Assembly: GCA_017405065.1 (NCBI GenBank)
Contig: JAFRBD010000068.1
Span: forward strand, 1-36,697
Length of the DNA stretch: 36,697 bases
From: Ruminococcus sp.
GTDB taxonomy: Bacteria > Bacillota > Clostridia > Oscillospirales > Acutalibacteraceae
Direction of reading: 5' to 3'
How positions within the stretch are numbered: position 1 is the stretch's first letter; each line of letters starts with the position of its first letter. Below, piece after piece: positions 28,255 through 36,395 of the stretch. The position numbers were made by a program, and so were the translations under genes. The notes beneath the pieces were generated by a model that saw only the letters and a program-made list of their open reading frames with translations, ran no database searches and had not been told where the DNA came from.

Positions 28255-30801
28255 ATGAAAAAACCGTTTTCTCTGATCCTTGTTCTCGTCATGCTTCTCA
28301 GCGCTCTTGCCGCAGCTCCGTTCAGCGCGGCGGGAGATGAAGTGTTCCGTGAAGGCGACGTGCTGTATCTCAGGGTCGAAGCTCCGGCAAATTGGGCAAC
28401 CGAGCCGCAGGGCGTCGTCCTGTACGTCAACTTTACCGACGCGACCCGTGAAGAAAACGACAACAAATCCATCGTGATCGCCGAAGCGGACAAGACCCGC
28501 TATGCTCCTACCACCGGCGTGACCTATAACGCCGAAAAGGGTCTGTACAGATACACCGTCACCGCCGCCGACGCGGGCAGGAGCGTCATGCGCTTCTGGC
28601 GCGGCAGCGCCGAAAAGCTGTGGAACGAATCCGTCGCGATCACCGCCGCCGACCTTGCCGCGGGCAGGGATACCGCCGTGGTCGCCGACTGGTCGAACAC
28701 CGGCAGGCTCGAGTCCTCCGGCAGCGTCGTTCCCGCTCCTACCGAGCCGCCCGTTAAGCCGACCGAACCGACGATCATCGATTCCCCTGTCACCGCCTTC
28801 TCTCCCAACAATGTTTACGCGCACGCCGCGAGCGGCGCTGACGATAAAGAAGCGTGGGTCAAATGGCGTCAGGTCGACGATATCCATTACTTTTTCATGC
28901 CGTCTTCGGCAAAAGCCTATGATACGGTCGAGCTGTATAACACCTATCCCGACAGCGTCATCGTGGGCGGCACTCCGATCCCCTCAATGGGTATCGCCGT
29001 CTTCCGTCCCGAGGCTGACAAAACCTACAATTCCTCTATCGAACCCCTCGATCTCGCCGTCAGAGTACAGTTTATGTTCTCCTCCGCCGAAGCCGCTCTC
29101 TGGGTCAACAATACCGATTCCTTTGACGGATACGGCGACTTCCTGCGCTATCTGCAGGCGAGCAAGGAAAACGCTGTTTCTGCCTCCGGCGCCGTCTCCA
29201 CCCCCGACGGCGTCATCACACAAACACCCGTCAAAAAGATGAAGGGACGCGGCAATACCTCGTGGAACGCCGACAAAAAGGGCTTCAATATCACCTTTGA
29301 GAGCGCGTTCCGGCTCGCAGGCATGGACAAGTGCAAGAAATTTTCGCTGGTATCCAATTTCCAGGATGCCGCGATGGCGCGCAACCGCATCCTCTTTGAC
29401 CTTGCGGACGAGGTAGGCGTCCCCTACTCCTCCGACAGCCGCTTTGTCGACCTGTACACCAACGGCGTGTATCAGGGCACGTATCAGATCTGTCAGAAGA
29501 TCGAAGTAGGCAAGAACGCCCTTATCGGCGATTTTTCCGCGGACGACTATCTCGATACCGCGACAGGCGGCGTCAAGGACGATTTCTGCTTTGTCGCCGA
29601 GATCGACTCCAGCCCCGCTGACGACGATTTCACCGTCAGCGCCCGCAACGGCAACAACCTGACGATGAAAGCGCCCGAGCTCACGATCGACAATCCCTGC
29701 TACTACGCCGTCAGCTCCTATATTTACGAAAAGTACAACGCCATGTACAACAACCTGCAAAGAAGCAGCATCGGCGATTATCTGGATCTCACCTCTATGG
29801 CAAAGGTCTATCTCATCAACGAGCTGGGCAAAAACTGGGACAGCGGCGCCTCGTCCTTCTATTTCACCTATCGACCCGACAAAGACGGTCATTACAAATT
29901 CTTTGCCTCCCCCGTTTGGGACTACGATAACTCGCTGGGCAATGCCAACGGCGTCGCGCGCGATCTCAGAAACATGGGGATCAGCGACTACACCCTGCCC
30001 TCCGGCTGGTTCGCGTCCAAGAAGAACGGCTACAACGGTCCCAACGTCCTCGCCGAATCCGTCCAAAATCCGCTGCTCATGGCTGAGGTGCGCCGCGTAT
30101 GGTTCGAGGACTTCCTCCCCGCGCTCGATCAGCTCAACACCTCCGGCAGCAGCAGCGGCGAGATCTATTCCTCCGACGTCTACGCCAGCATCCTGCGCGA
30201 TTCCGCCGCGATGAACTACAAGATCTGGAAGCTGGTCACCAACTCCTCCTGGATCGCCGACCACAGCTCCGTCAAACAGTACCGCGCGACCTACACCAAA
30301 AACCAATACGGTCAGGTCACCGGCGTGAACCTCACACAGGACAACGCCGCCACCCGCTATGACCAATACACCTTCGACGGTCAGTTCGACTATATGATGG
30401 ATTGGCTGAACTCCCGCGCCGCGTGGATCAGCGACCGGTACATCGCGGATTATGTCCCCGCCGCTCCGACCGAGCCGCCCACAGACGCTCCGACTGAGCC
30501 ACCCACAGACGCTCCGACCGATCCTCCCGCGCCTACCGAAAAGCCGACCCAAGCGCCTACCGAACCGCCTGCAGACGACTTCATCTTAGGCGACGCCGAC
30601 AACAGCGGCGGGGTCACGATCATCGACGCTACCGTTATCCAGCGTTCTCTTGTCGGTATGCTCTCTCTGGACAATCCCCGGAAGAAAGCCGCCGACGTCG
30701 ATAAAGACGGCGAGGTCACGATCCTCGACGCTACCATTATCCAGCGCGCGCTCGTCAGGATCAGCAATCCCTATCTGATTTTATTAAAATCGGGATCATA
30801 A
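28255..30801 (+). CDS. Secreted CotH-family protein with C-terminal dockerin
   Basis: The product is 848 residues. It has a signal peptide (1-25), a beta-rich N-terminal region (about 25-150), Pro/Thr linker, a CotH domain (about 325-650) with KMKGRGNTSWNADKKGF, AMARNRILFDLADEVG, TNGVYQGTYQICQKIE and SPVWDYDNSLGN, a Thr/Glu/Pro linker (PTEPPTDAPTEPP repeats) and a type I dockerin (about 778-848) with two Ca-binding DxDxSG/DxDxDG loops and DATVIQR/DATIIQR recognition motifs. CotH proteins are atypical protein kinases or cellulosomal modules. The dockerin should dock it to a scaffoldin outside the cell. AGAGGGAAACCGAC precedes the ATG; a -10 TATAAT is at 28210-28215. Confidence 0.92.
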   Translation: MKKPFSLILVLVMLLSALAAAPFSAAGDEVFREGDVLYLRVEAPANWATEPQGVVLYVNFTDATREENDNKSIVIAEADKTRYAPTTGVTYNAEKGLYRYTVTAADAGRSVMRFWRGSAEKLWNESVAITAADLAAGRDTAVVADWSNTGRLESSGSVVPAPTEPPVKPTEPTIIDSPVTAFSPNNVYAHAASGADDKEAWVKWRQVDDIHYFFMPSSAKAYDTVELYNTYPDSVIVGGTPIPSMGIAVFRPEADKTYNSSIEPLDLAVRVQFMFSSAEAALWVNNTDSFDGYGDFLRYLQASKENAVSASGAVSTPDGVITQTPVKKMKGRGNTSWNADKKGFNITFESAFRLAGMDKCKKFSLVSNFQDAAMARNRILFDLADEVGVPYSSDSRFVDLYTNGVYQGTYQICQKIEVGKNALIGDFSADDYLDTATGGVKDDFCFVAEIDSSPADDDFTVSARNGNNLTMKAPELTIDNPCYYAVSSYIYEKYNAMYNNLQRSSIGDYLDLTSMAKVYLINELGKNWDSGASSFYFTYRPDKDGHYKFFASPVWDYDNSLGNANGVARDLRNMGISDYTLPSGWFASKKNGYNGPNVLAESVQNPLLMAEVRRVWFEDFLPALDQLNTSGSSSGEIYSSDVYASILRDSAAMNYKIWKLVTNSSWIADHSSVKQYRATYTKNQYGQVTGVNLTQDNAATRYDQYTFDGQFDYMMDWLNSRAAWISDRYIADYVPAAPTEPPTDAPTEPPTDAPTDPPAPTEKPTQAPTEPPADDFILGDADNSGGVTIIDATVIQRSLVGMLSLDNPRKKAADVDKDGEVTILDATIIQRALVRISNPYLILLKSGS

Positions 30802-30827
30802 TTTACAACCTATTCACCAACTCAAAA

Positions 30828-30861
30828 GCCGCTCCTGATACAATATTCGTATCGGGAGCGG
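30828..30861 (+). terminator. Hairpin after the CotH-dockerin gene
   Basis: CCGCTCCTGATAC - aatattc - GTATCGGGAGCGG, a 13-bp stem with one mismatch, followed by TATTATC rather than a clean T-run. It is a likely terminator. Confidence 0.72.
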
Positions 30862-30880
30862 TATTATCTGATGAAAAGAC

Positions 30881-30909
30881 TTGCTTTTCTCCGCGCTTTC
30901 GATTACAAT
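30881..30909 (+). promoter_or_regulatory. Promoter of the cohesin-like/dockerin gene
   Basis: TTGCTT (30881-30886), a 17-base spacer and TACAAT (30904-30909), 44 bases before the ATG. Confidence 0.75.
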
Positions 30910-30952
30910 AGATCATAGATCATGATGTAACCCATCCGAACGGGAGGATCAT

Positions 30953-31768
30953 ATGAAAAAGTTACTCTGTATTTTATTGACCGTCGCCGTAGCCGCTTCA
31001 TCATTGGCGGCGTTTTCGCTGAGCGCCTCCGCCGCGGGCGGCAAGCTGACCGTCACCTCAAAGGGCGAGGTTCTCGGCGAGGTCGAAGTCGGCAACGAAT
31101 TTATTTATAACGTCGCTTTCAACAGCGGCGGAAATTCCGTCCTGGCAGGCGAAGGTTCGATCTACTTCAACTCCGAGTACGTACAGCTCGTCGAGCACGG
31201 TGCTGTCAGAAACGACGGAACCGTCAACATGACCGCGTACAGCTTCCCCCAGCGTCTGCGCAACACCAATCTCATCACCAACTTCTTCGGTCAGGACGAC
31301 GAGATCCTGTATAATTTTTCAAAGATCAGCGGCGTCGGCGCTTTCACGGAAGCAGACCACTTTTTCAAGGTTCGTTTCAAAGCGATCAAGGCAGGCACCG
31401 TCGATATCTCGCACGACGCCAAGGTGCTATATACCCGCGTCAACAATAAAAGCGTCAACCTGATCTATCACAACAAGCCCAACAACCAGCTTGATCCGAT
31501 CCCGTATATCATCCCGACTGTCGAGCCGTCGATCGGTTTGGTCGGCGACGCTGACGGCGACTATAACCTCACGGTCATGGACGCCACCTTCATCCAGCGT
31601 CTGACCGCCGGCGTCGACGCCGCCTATCATGCCGTCAGCGCGGACGTTGACAACAGCGGCAGCGTCGATCTCCGCGACGCCTTGAACATCCTCCGCTGCA
31701 AGGCGGGTATCGCTACCGATACACAGATCGGCGAATGGCTCTTCGCTTCCGAATCCGAGCTTTCCTGA
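30953..31768 (+). CDS. Secreted cohesin-like domain plus dockerin protein
   Basis: The product is 271 residues: signal peptide (1-28), a cohesin-like beta-sandwich (about 32-165; VGNEFIYNVAFNSGGNSVLAGEG, GSIYFNSEYVQLVEH, HFFKVRFKAIKAGTVDISHDA), a short Pro linker, and a type I dockerin (about 196-257; DADGDYNLTVMDATFIQRL and DVDNSGSVDLRDALNILRC). The second dockerin half has RDAL-NILR instead of DAT-IQR, so the two binding faces differ. Such proteins can act as adaptor scaffoldins. Whether the first domain really binds dockerins is inferred from fold-like patterns only. GGGAGGATCAT precedes the ATG. Confidence 0.83.
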   Translation: MKKLLCILLTVAVAASSLAAFSLSASAAGGKLTVTSKGEVLGEVEVGNEFIYNVAFNSGGNSVLAGEGSIYFNSEYVQLVEHGAVRNDGTVNMTAYSFPQRLRNTNLITNFFGQDDEILYNFSKISGVGAFTEADHFFKVRFKAIKAGTVDISHDAKVLYTRVNNKSVNLIYHNKPNNQLDPIPYIIPTVEPSIGLVGDADGDYNLTVMDATFIQRLTAGVDAAYHAVSADVDNSGSVDLRDALNILRCKAGIATDTQIGEWLFASESELS

Positions 31769-31794
31769 ATCATCAAAAAAGATATTGTCAACAC

Positions 31795-31824
31795 AAAAGG
31801 CGCAGTCACCCGACTGCGCCTTTT
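31795..31824. terminator. Bidirectional terminator
   Basis: AAAAGGCGCAGTC - accc - GACTGCGCCTTTT with A/T runs on both sides. It lies between the convergent cohesin-like gene and the small membrane protein gene. Confidence 0.93.
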
Positions 31825-31827
31825 CGT

Positions 31828-32166
31828 TTATTCTTGATTCTTATTCTCAAAATCAGACAGATGATACTTTTCATACAGCTCATCCGCCGCCTGGTCCGCG
31901 CCGTCTGAGCCTTCGTCGTCACGGTCATCCTCCGCCTCTGTGCCGCCGTCATCCGTTTCCTGTGCGTCTTCCTCCTTGGCGGCGGAAAGAGCGCGGAACA
32001 AAATCAAGCACACCGCAAAAATCGCCGCGGAGCCGATGACCTGGATGACAGGAAAGACAATGTTGCTTCCGATAACAGCTGCACGTATCAGCGTCACCAG
32101 TGAAAACAGCGACGCTGCGGCAGACACGCCGACAGCAATTTTGATAATAATAGATTGATTCTTCAA
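31828..32166 (-). CDS. Small membrane protein with acidic tail, TTG start
   Basis: The product is 112 residues. The start is a TTG at 32164-32166, preceded by GGAGG with 6-nt spacing; the GGAGG lies in the last codons of the HAD gene, whose stop ends 1 base before. The nearest ATG is 13 codons inside the HAD gene and has no such site. Two hydrophobic helices (about 6-28 and 34-56: IAVGVSAAASLFSLVTLIRAAVIG and FPVIQVIGSAAIFAVCLILF) are followed by a Glu/Asp-rich tail (AKEEDAQETDDGGTEAEDDRDDEGS) and a short ELYEKYHLSDF end. Function is unknown. Translation is coupled to the HAD gene. Confidence 0.78.
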   Translation of the reverse strand: MKNQSIIIKIAVGVSAAASLFSLVTLIRAAVIGSNIVFPVIQVIGSAAIFAVCLILFRALSAAKEEDAQETDDGGTEAEDDRDDEGSDGADQAADELYEKYHLSDFENKNQE

Positions 32167-32167
32167 C

Positions 32168-32905
32168 TTACGCCTCCAGTATGCAGGGCAGGATCTTATG
32201 CACATCGCCGTCCATGATCTTCCAGCGGGCTGCGATCTCGCTTTCGTCCTTCACCTCGGGGCTGATCTCCTGATGGATATACACCCCGTCGATGCCGACG
32301 CCCTTCGCGCCCAGCATATCGGAATTCTTATCGTTGCCCACCATCAGACATTCCGACGGCTCGAGCTGATACTTTGCCAGCAGCTTTTCAAAAAACTGCC
32401 TCTGCGGCTTGCAGACGCGCTCCTCGGAGCTGATCATGATACCGTCGAAGTAGCCGAGGAGCCCCAGCTCGTCCATCTCGGGGATGGTAAAGCTCTCCTG
32501 CGCGTTAGACAGCAGATAGATCCTCTTCCCCGCGTCCTTCAAGCCGTCCAGCAGCTCGATCACGCCGTCGTACAGCTTGATCATCAGGGTGGATTCCTTG
32601 CGGAACCGCTGCGCGGTACTGCGCAGCAGCGTCATATCGGCATTGATCCCTTTGTCGGCGTACAGCCTTCTGAACACCTGCAGCAGATCGATATCCACAT
32701 GCTTGCAGGTCGGATGCTTCAGCCGTTCGCGGCGCAGCGCGCGCTTGACGTACTTGGTATAGGCGGTACGCAGCTCGCCCGGGCTGAACGACGCGCCGTT
32801 CGACGCAAAAACCATGACCGCCTTGCGCCAGAAATCGAGCGAAAACTCGTCGGTGCGGATATCTACCAGTGTGCCGTAAAGATCAAAAATGACGTTTCGA
32901 ACCAT
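32168..32905 (-). CDS. HAD-superfamily hydrolase
   Basis: This 245-residue protein shows all HAD motifs: motif I IFDLYGTLVD (nucleophile Asp8; position +2 is Tyr10, as in the haloacid-dehalogenase type DxYGT, instead of Asp), motif II LLSNAQ (about 127-132), motif III Lys in ERVCKPQRQFFEKLL, and motif IV MVGNDKNSDMLGAKGVG. An alpha-helical cap lies between motif I and II. It most likely acts on a small phosphorylated or halogenated substrate, which cannot be named. AGGAG precedes the ATG. The 167 bases upstream (32906-33072) hold no gene and only a weak promoter-like TAAAAT. The next gene is coupled. Confidence 0.88.
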   Translation of the reverse strand: MVRNVIFDLYGTLVDIRTDEFSLDFWRKAVMVFASNGASFSPGELRTAYTKYVKRALRRERLKHPTCKHVDIDLLQVFRRLYADKGINADMTLLRSTAQRFRKESTLMIKLYDGVIELLDGLKDAGKRIYLLSNAQESFTIPEMDELGLLGYFDGIMISSEERVCKPQRQFFEKLLAKYQLEPSECLMVGNDKNSDMLGAKGVGIDGVYIHQEISPEVKDESEIAARWKIMDGDVHKILPCILEA

Positions 32906-33072
32906 TCGCTCAACTCCTAAAAGAATAGTAGGGGAAATGCTGAATCTTTTGTCTTTAATACTGATATTTTATCAGGTCGATATCAAAATTTCCATACATT
33001 TTTAGAATAAGAAATCCCGTTTTTTGCAGAGAAATTTTGTGCAAAATCCGATGATTGCCCGGCGGCGGTCGA

Positions 33073-33192
33073 TCACCCTTTCTTTTTGCCGAACAATCGG
33101 CGGAATAATCCGGGGCGTTTTGATTTTATATCCTCGGGTTCCGTCGCCTTCTCCTCGACAGGGTTCAGCGTTCCGACCGGATCGGATACCTT
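33073..33192 (-). pseudogene. In-frame C-terminal tail beyond the LRR-TIR stop codon (39 codons)
   Basis: Directly after the TAA at 33193-33195, the same frame stays open for 39 codons to a TGA at 33073-33075. It encodes KVSDPVGTLNPVEEKATEPE, then DIKSKRPGLFRRLFGKKKG. An acidic Pro-rich linker ending in a basic amphipathic LFRRLFGKKK segment is a common C-terminal pattern in bacterial proteins. There is no start codon or ribosome binding site of its own. The simplest reading is that the longer protein was ancestral and a nonsense mutation (or a read-through stop) separates the tail. Confidence 0.65.
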
Positions 33193-36100
33193 TTAATCCG
33201 GCGCCTTGAACGGTATATCGTTCCTCTTACAGTATCGCCGCGCGTAGGAACCGGGCGAACAGATCACGGTGAGATGGTCACAGTTACTAAATGCATTTTC
33301 TGCGATTTTTGTCACACTTTTAGGGATAACGATCGACGTCAGGCTTTTACAGCCTGCGAACGCGCGCTCTCCGATTGTCGTTACACTGTCCGGGATAACG
33401 ATCGAAGTCAGGCTTTTACAGCCTGCGAACGCGCTGTCTCCGATTGTCGTTACACTGTCCGGAATCAGGTTCGGCGTCAGGCTTGAATAGCCTTCGAACG
33501 CGCTCTGTTCGATTTTCGCTGCACTGTCCGGGGTCACGTTCGGCGTCAGGCTTGAATAGCCTGCGAACGCACGCTGTTCGATTATAGTCACACTGTCATG
33601 GTTGACGATCGACGTCAGGCTCGAACAGTTTTCGAACGCGCCCCATCCGATTCTTGTAACGCTGTCCGGGATGACGATCGACGTCAGGCTTGAACAGCCG
33701 CTGAACACGATCGCTGCGATTTCCGTTACTTTGTTCGGTATGACGACCGACGTCAGGCTTGAACAACCATTGAATATGCCATATCCGATTTTCTTTACAC
33801 TGTCCGGGATGACGATCGAAGTCAGGCTTGTACATCCCCAGAACGCGCACTCTCCGATTTCCGTTACACTGTCGGGTATAGTGATCGACGTCAGGCTTGT
33901 ACAGCCGCTGAACGCGCTCCATCTGATTGTTGTAACGCTGTCCGGTATGTCGATCGACGTCAGGCTTATACAGCCCTCAAAAGCGTTATCTCCGATCTCC
34001 TTGATACCGTCGGGGATCACGAGCTTCTCTAAATGAATACAATTTTGAAATGCCCGTCTGTCGATTCTCTCAACAGGGACTCCGCCGTATTCGCTCTCTA
34101 ACCTCGGTTCCTTTTCTGCCCCCGTGTATCTTTGGATGATGATCCTATTAAATGATACTTTATATTTCAATCCGGGCAGGACGGCGGTGTTTCTGCAGCC
34201 TCGCTCCTGAAGGTGCCGCGCGAGGTTTTTGTTCATGTCGGGCGTGATCCCGTAGACGAAATTCAGCGCGTGCATTTTGTCGAGTTCGCTCAATTCCTGC
34301 GGATAATCTCCGGCGTCAACGTCTTCCAAACGACAGACGACGATATCTCTCCCTGCCTGATATGCTTCTGTCAGGAGTTTTGTCAAAGATTTATCTGATA
34401 AAAACGCTTTATCAAGGAAAACGATCAGGCAGGCGGCGCTTTGCAGCTTTTCATCATCCTCGCCGCTTTCGACGGAATCGTATAGTTTACATCCGCTGTT
34501 TTTCGCTTCCAGCAAAATCGCCTTGGCGGTCGCGGCGCTTTCTTTTGCGTACAGGCAGTAGGCAAAGCTGTTGCCGTTTGCCGCATTGCTTCTGTTGGCG
34601 GGATCGACGATGACCGATACGCCTTTCGCCTCGCGCCTTTCGCCCTGCGTCAGTTCTTTGATTTTTTTCAGAGCCGGCTCGATATCCCCGCGCCCAACGA
34701 TCGCGGCGACCGATTCCTCTTTTACCGCGATATCCGTTCCTTCGTCGAGTATACACTTGATGACCTGCTTTTCATATTTTTCCGCCCATGGGATCTCGTT
34801 ATTTCTGATATAAGAGCTATTGACAGAACATTCTGTCACGAACAGCAAAAACGCCGCGCAATTCCTGACGTGTTCCTCCAGCGTTTCGTCATATCTGTCG
34901 CCGATGGTCAGACCCTCGTCGTACCATATCTTCCATCCGGATTCGTAGAGCGTTTTCAGGATCGGCAGCACCCGATCTCTGTCCTTGTGCGAATAGCTGA
35001 TAAAGATATACGGCTTTTCTTCATCGGCAAGGAAGGGTGACTGCAGCTTTTCGATCCCCGGAGGGAGAACTCCGTGATAGGCTTCGTACTGATAATCAAA
35101 AATATAACTAATATGTTTCTTGACGCTATATCGATGCGCATAGGAGCCTTCACGGCAAACGATCGTATATTTCAGGCGGTGTTCAAAAGCGTCAGTTTTG
35201 ATTTTTTTAACACCCTCGGGAATATGGACAACAGTCAGATCTTTACAGTCTGCAAATACATAGTTTTCAATTGTTTTTACGCCGTTCGAAAGAGTAACGG
35301 AAGTAAGACCTGCATCAAAAAACGCGCCTTCATTAAAACCCCCTGCGATCGTTCGTACACTGTCCGGTATCCTGATAGACTTCAGGGCGTGACAGCTTTC
35401 GAAAGCAGCTTTCTCAATTCTCGTTACCCCATCGGGGATATTCACCGAAGAAAGCCTTACACATTGAGAAAACAGCTTGTTTCTGAGTATCGTCACTTTA
35501 TTCGGAATAACGATCGAAGTCAGGCTTGAACAGCCTTCGAACGCGCACTCTCCGATTTCCGTTACACCGTCCGGTATGTCGATCGACGTCAGGCTTGAAC
35601 AATTCTTGAACGCGCTTCTTCCGATTTCCGTTACACTGTCCGGTATGTCGATCGACGTCAGGCTTGAACAGCCTCTGAATGCGCTATCTCCGATTGTCGT
35701 CACACTGTCGGGTATAGTGATCGACGTCAGGCTTGTACAGCCTTCGAACACGCTTCTTCCGATTTCCGTTACACCGTTCGGGATCACGACCGACGTCAGA
35801 CTCGAACAATCCTCGAACGCGCTCTTTCCGATTTCCGTTACACCGTTCGGGATCACGACCGACGTCAGGTTTTTACAGCCGCTGAACGTGTCCGATTTGA
35901 CTTTTGTCACACTGTCAGATATGACGACCGACGTCAGGCTTGAACAATTCCTGAACGCGCTGCGTCCGATTTTCGTTACACTGTCCGGGATCACGATCGA
36001 CGTCAGACTCGAACAATCCTCGAACGCGCTTCTTCCGATTTTCTTTACACTGTCCGGGATCACGATCGACGTTAGGCTTAAATTTGTCAAGAACGCGTAA

Positions 36101-36228
36101 CATCCGATTTTCTTCACCCTATCCGGAATCACCACATGCTCGTCCGACCCGCGATTTTTCACCAGTCTCCCGTTTATGATCGCAATCATAATTTTGAACA
36201 AAGCTTTGATCATAAAAATGATAAACAT
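33193..36228 (-). CDS. LRR-TIR-TIR-LRR protein (BspA-type leucine-rich repeats)
   Basis: The product is 1011 residues. It has an N-terminal hydrophobic segment (1-20, FIIFMIKALFKIMIAIING, possible anchor), about 14 BspA-type LRRs of 23 residues (about 38-375, unit VIPDSVTKIGRSAFRNCSSLTSI), a TIR domain (about 400-530; KPYIFISYSHKDRDRV, SGWKIWYDEG, and SVNSSYIRNNEIPWA with a Glu at the place of the TIR NADase catalytic residue), a second more degenerate TIR-like domain (about 553-670; FAYCLYAKES, ACLIVFLDKAFLSDKS), then about 11 further LRRs (about 715-1011). The ATG at 36226-36228 has GGAGG 7 nt upstream. It may be a sensor, a surface protein or a defence effector; function unproven. Its last LRRs are degraded and the reading frame continues after the stop. 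Confidence 0.88.
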   Translation of the reverse strand: MFIIFMIKALFKIMIAIINGRLVKNRGSDEHVVIPDRVKKIGCYAFLTNLSLTSIVIPDSVKKIGRSAFEDCSSLTSIVIPDSVTKIGRSAFRNCSSLTSVVISDSVTKVKSDTFSGCKNLTSVVIPNGVTEIGKSAFEDCSSLTSVVIPNGVTEIGRSVFEGCTSLTSITIPDSVTTIGDSAFRGCSSLTSIDIPDSVTEIGRSAFKNCSSLTSIDIPDGVTEIGECAFEGCSSLTSIVIPNKVTILRNKLFSQCVRLSSVNIPDGVTRIEKAAFESCHALKSIRIPDSVRTIAGGFNEGAFFDAGLTSVTLSNGVKTIENYVFADCKDLTVVHIPEGVKKIKTDAFEHRLKYTIVCREGSYAHRYSVKKHISYIFDYQYEAYHGVLPPGIEKLQSPFLADEEKPYIFISYSHKDRDRVLPILKTLYESGWKIWYDEGLTIGDRYDETLEEHVRNCAAFLLFVTECSVNSSYIRNNEIPWAEKYEKQVIKCILDEGTDIAVKEESVAAIVGRGDIEPALKKIKELTQGERREAKGVSVIVDPANRSNAANGNSFAYCLYAKESAATAKAILLEAKNSGCKLYDSVESGEDDEKLQSAACLIVFLDKAFLSDKSLTKLLTEAYQAGRDIVVCRLEDVDAGDYPQELSELDKMHALNFVYGITPDMNKNLARHLQERGCRNTAVLPGLKYKVSFNRIIIQRYTGAEKEPRLESEYGGVPVERIDRRAFQNCIHLEKLVIPDGIKEIGDNAFEGCISLTSIDIPDSVTTIRWSAFSGCTSLTSITIPDSVTEIGECAFWGCTSLTSIVIPDSVKKIGYGIFNGCSSLTSVVIPNKVTEIAAIVFSGCSSLTSIVIPDSVTRIGWGAFENCSSLTSIVNHDSVTIIEQRAFAGYSSLTPNVTPDSAAKIEQSAFEGYSSLTPNLIPDSVTTIGDSAFAGCKSLTSIVIPDSVTTIGERAFAGCKSLTSIVIPKSVTKIAENAFSNCDHLTVICSPGSYARRYCKRNDIPFKAPD
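33290..34040. repeat. 69-bp tandem repeats, C-terminal LRR block
   Basis: About eleven near-identical 69-bp units recur around atgacgatcgacgtcaggct and cgaacgcgc. They encode the 23-residue LRRs. The high DNA identity between units suggests recent expansion or gene conversion. Confidence 0.88.
35200..36110. repeat. 69-bp tandem repeats, N-terminal LRR block
   Basis: About thirteen or fourteen units of the same 69-bp family as 33290-34040, separated from it by the TIR region. The units near 35200-35450 are the most diverged; those from 35480 on are close copies. The two blocks could recombine with each other and delete the TIR domains. Confidence 0.88.
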
Positions 36229-36285
36229 ACCTTTTCCTCCCGTCAAATCCCCTATCCCCGCTCGCCGGTTCTAAATGTTTATTTG

Positions 36286-36291
36286 ATTGTA
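36286..36291 (-). promoter_or_regulatory. Possible extended -10 promoter of the LRR-TIR gene
   Basis: On the minus strand TGATACAAT gives TACAAT with an upstream TG; the -35 (TGGAAT, 17 bases away) is poor. It lies about 58 bases before the start codon. Confidence 0.45.
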
Positions 36292-36395
36292 TCACACATG
36301 ATCGAGTTATTCCATAGTTATGAGAAAAATCCGCGCCTTTTGCCGGCAAAAATAAAAAGGCGCCGAGACTGCCGATCGCAGTATCAGTGCCTTTG

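Noticed and set aside
28984-30552. 522-codon open frame opposite the CotH-dockerin gene
   Set aside because: The plus-strand protein has a signal peptide, CotH motifs and a dockerin. The antisense frame has low-complexity Gly/Val/Asp composition typical of a shadow frame.
33290-36110. Regular 69-bp repeats as a CRISPR array
   Set aside because: The repeats code in frame for 23-residue LRRs, have no unique spacers and no cas genes nearby.
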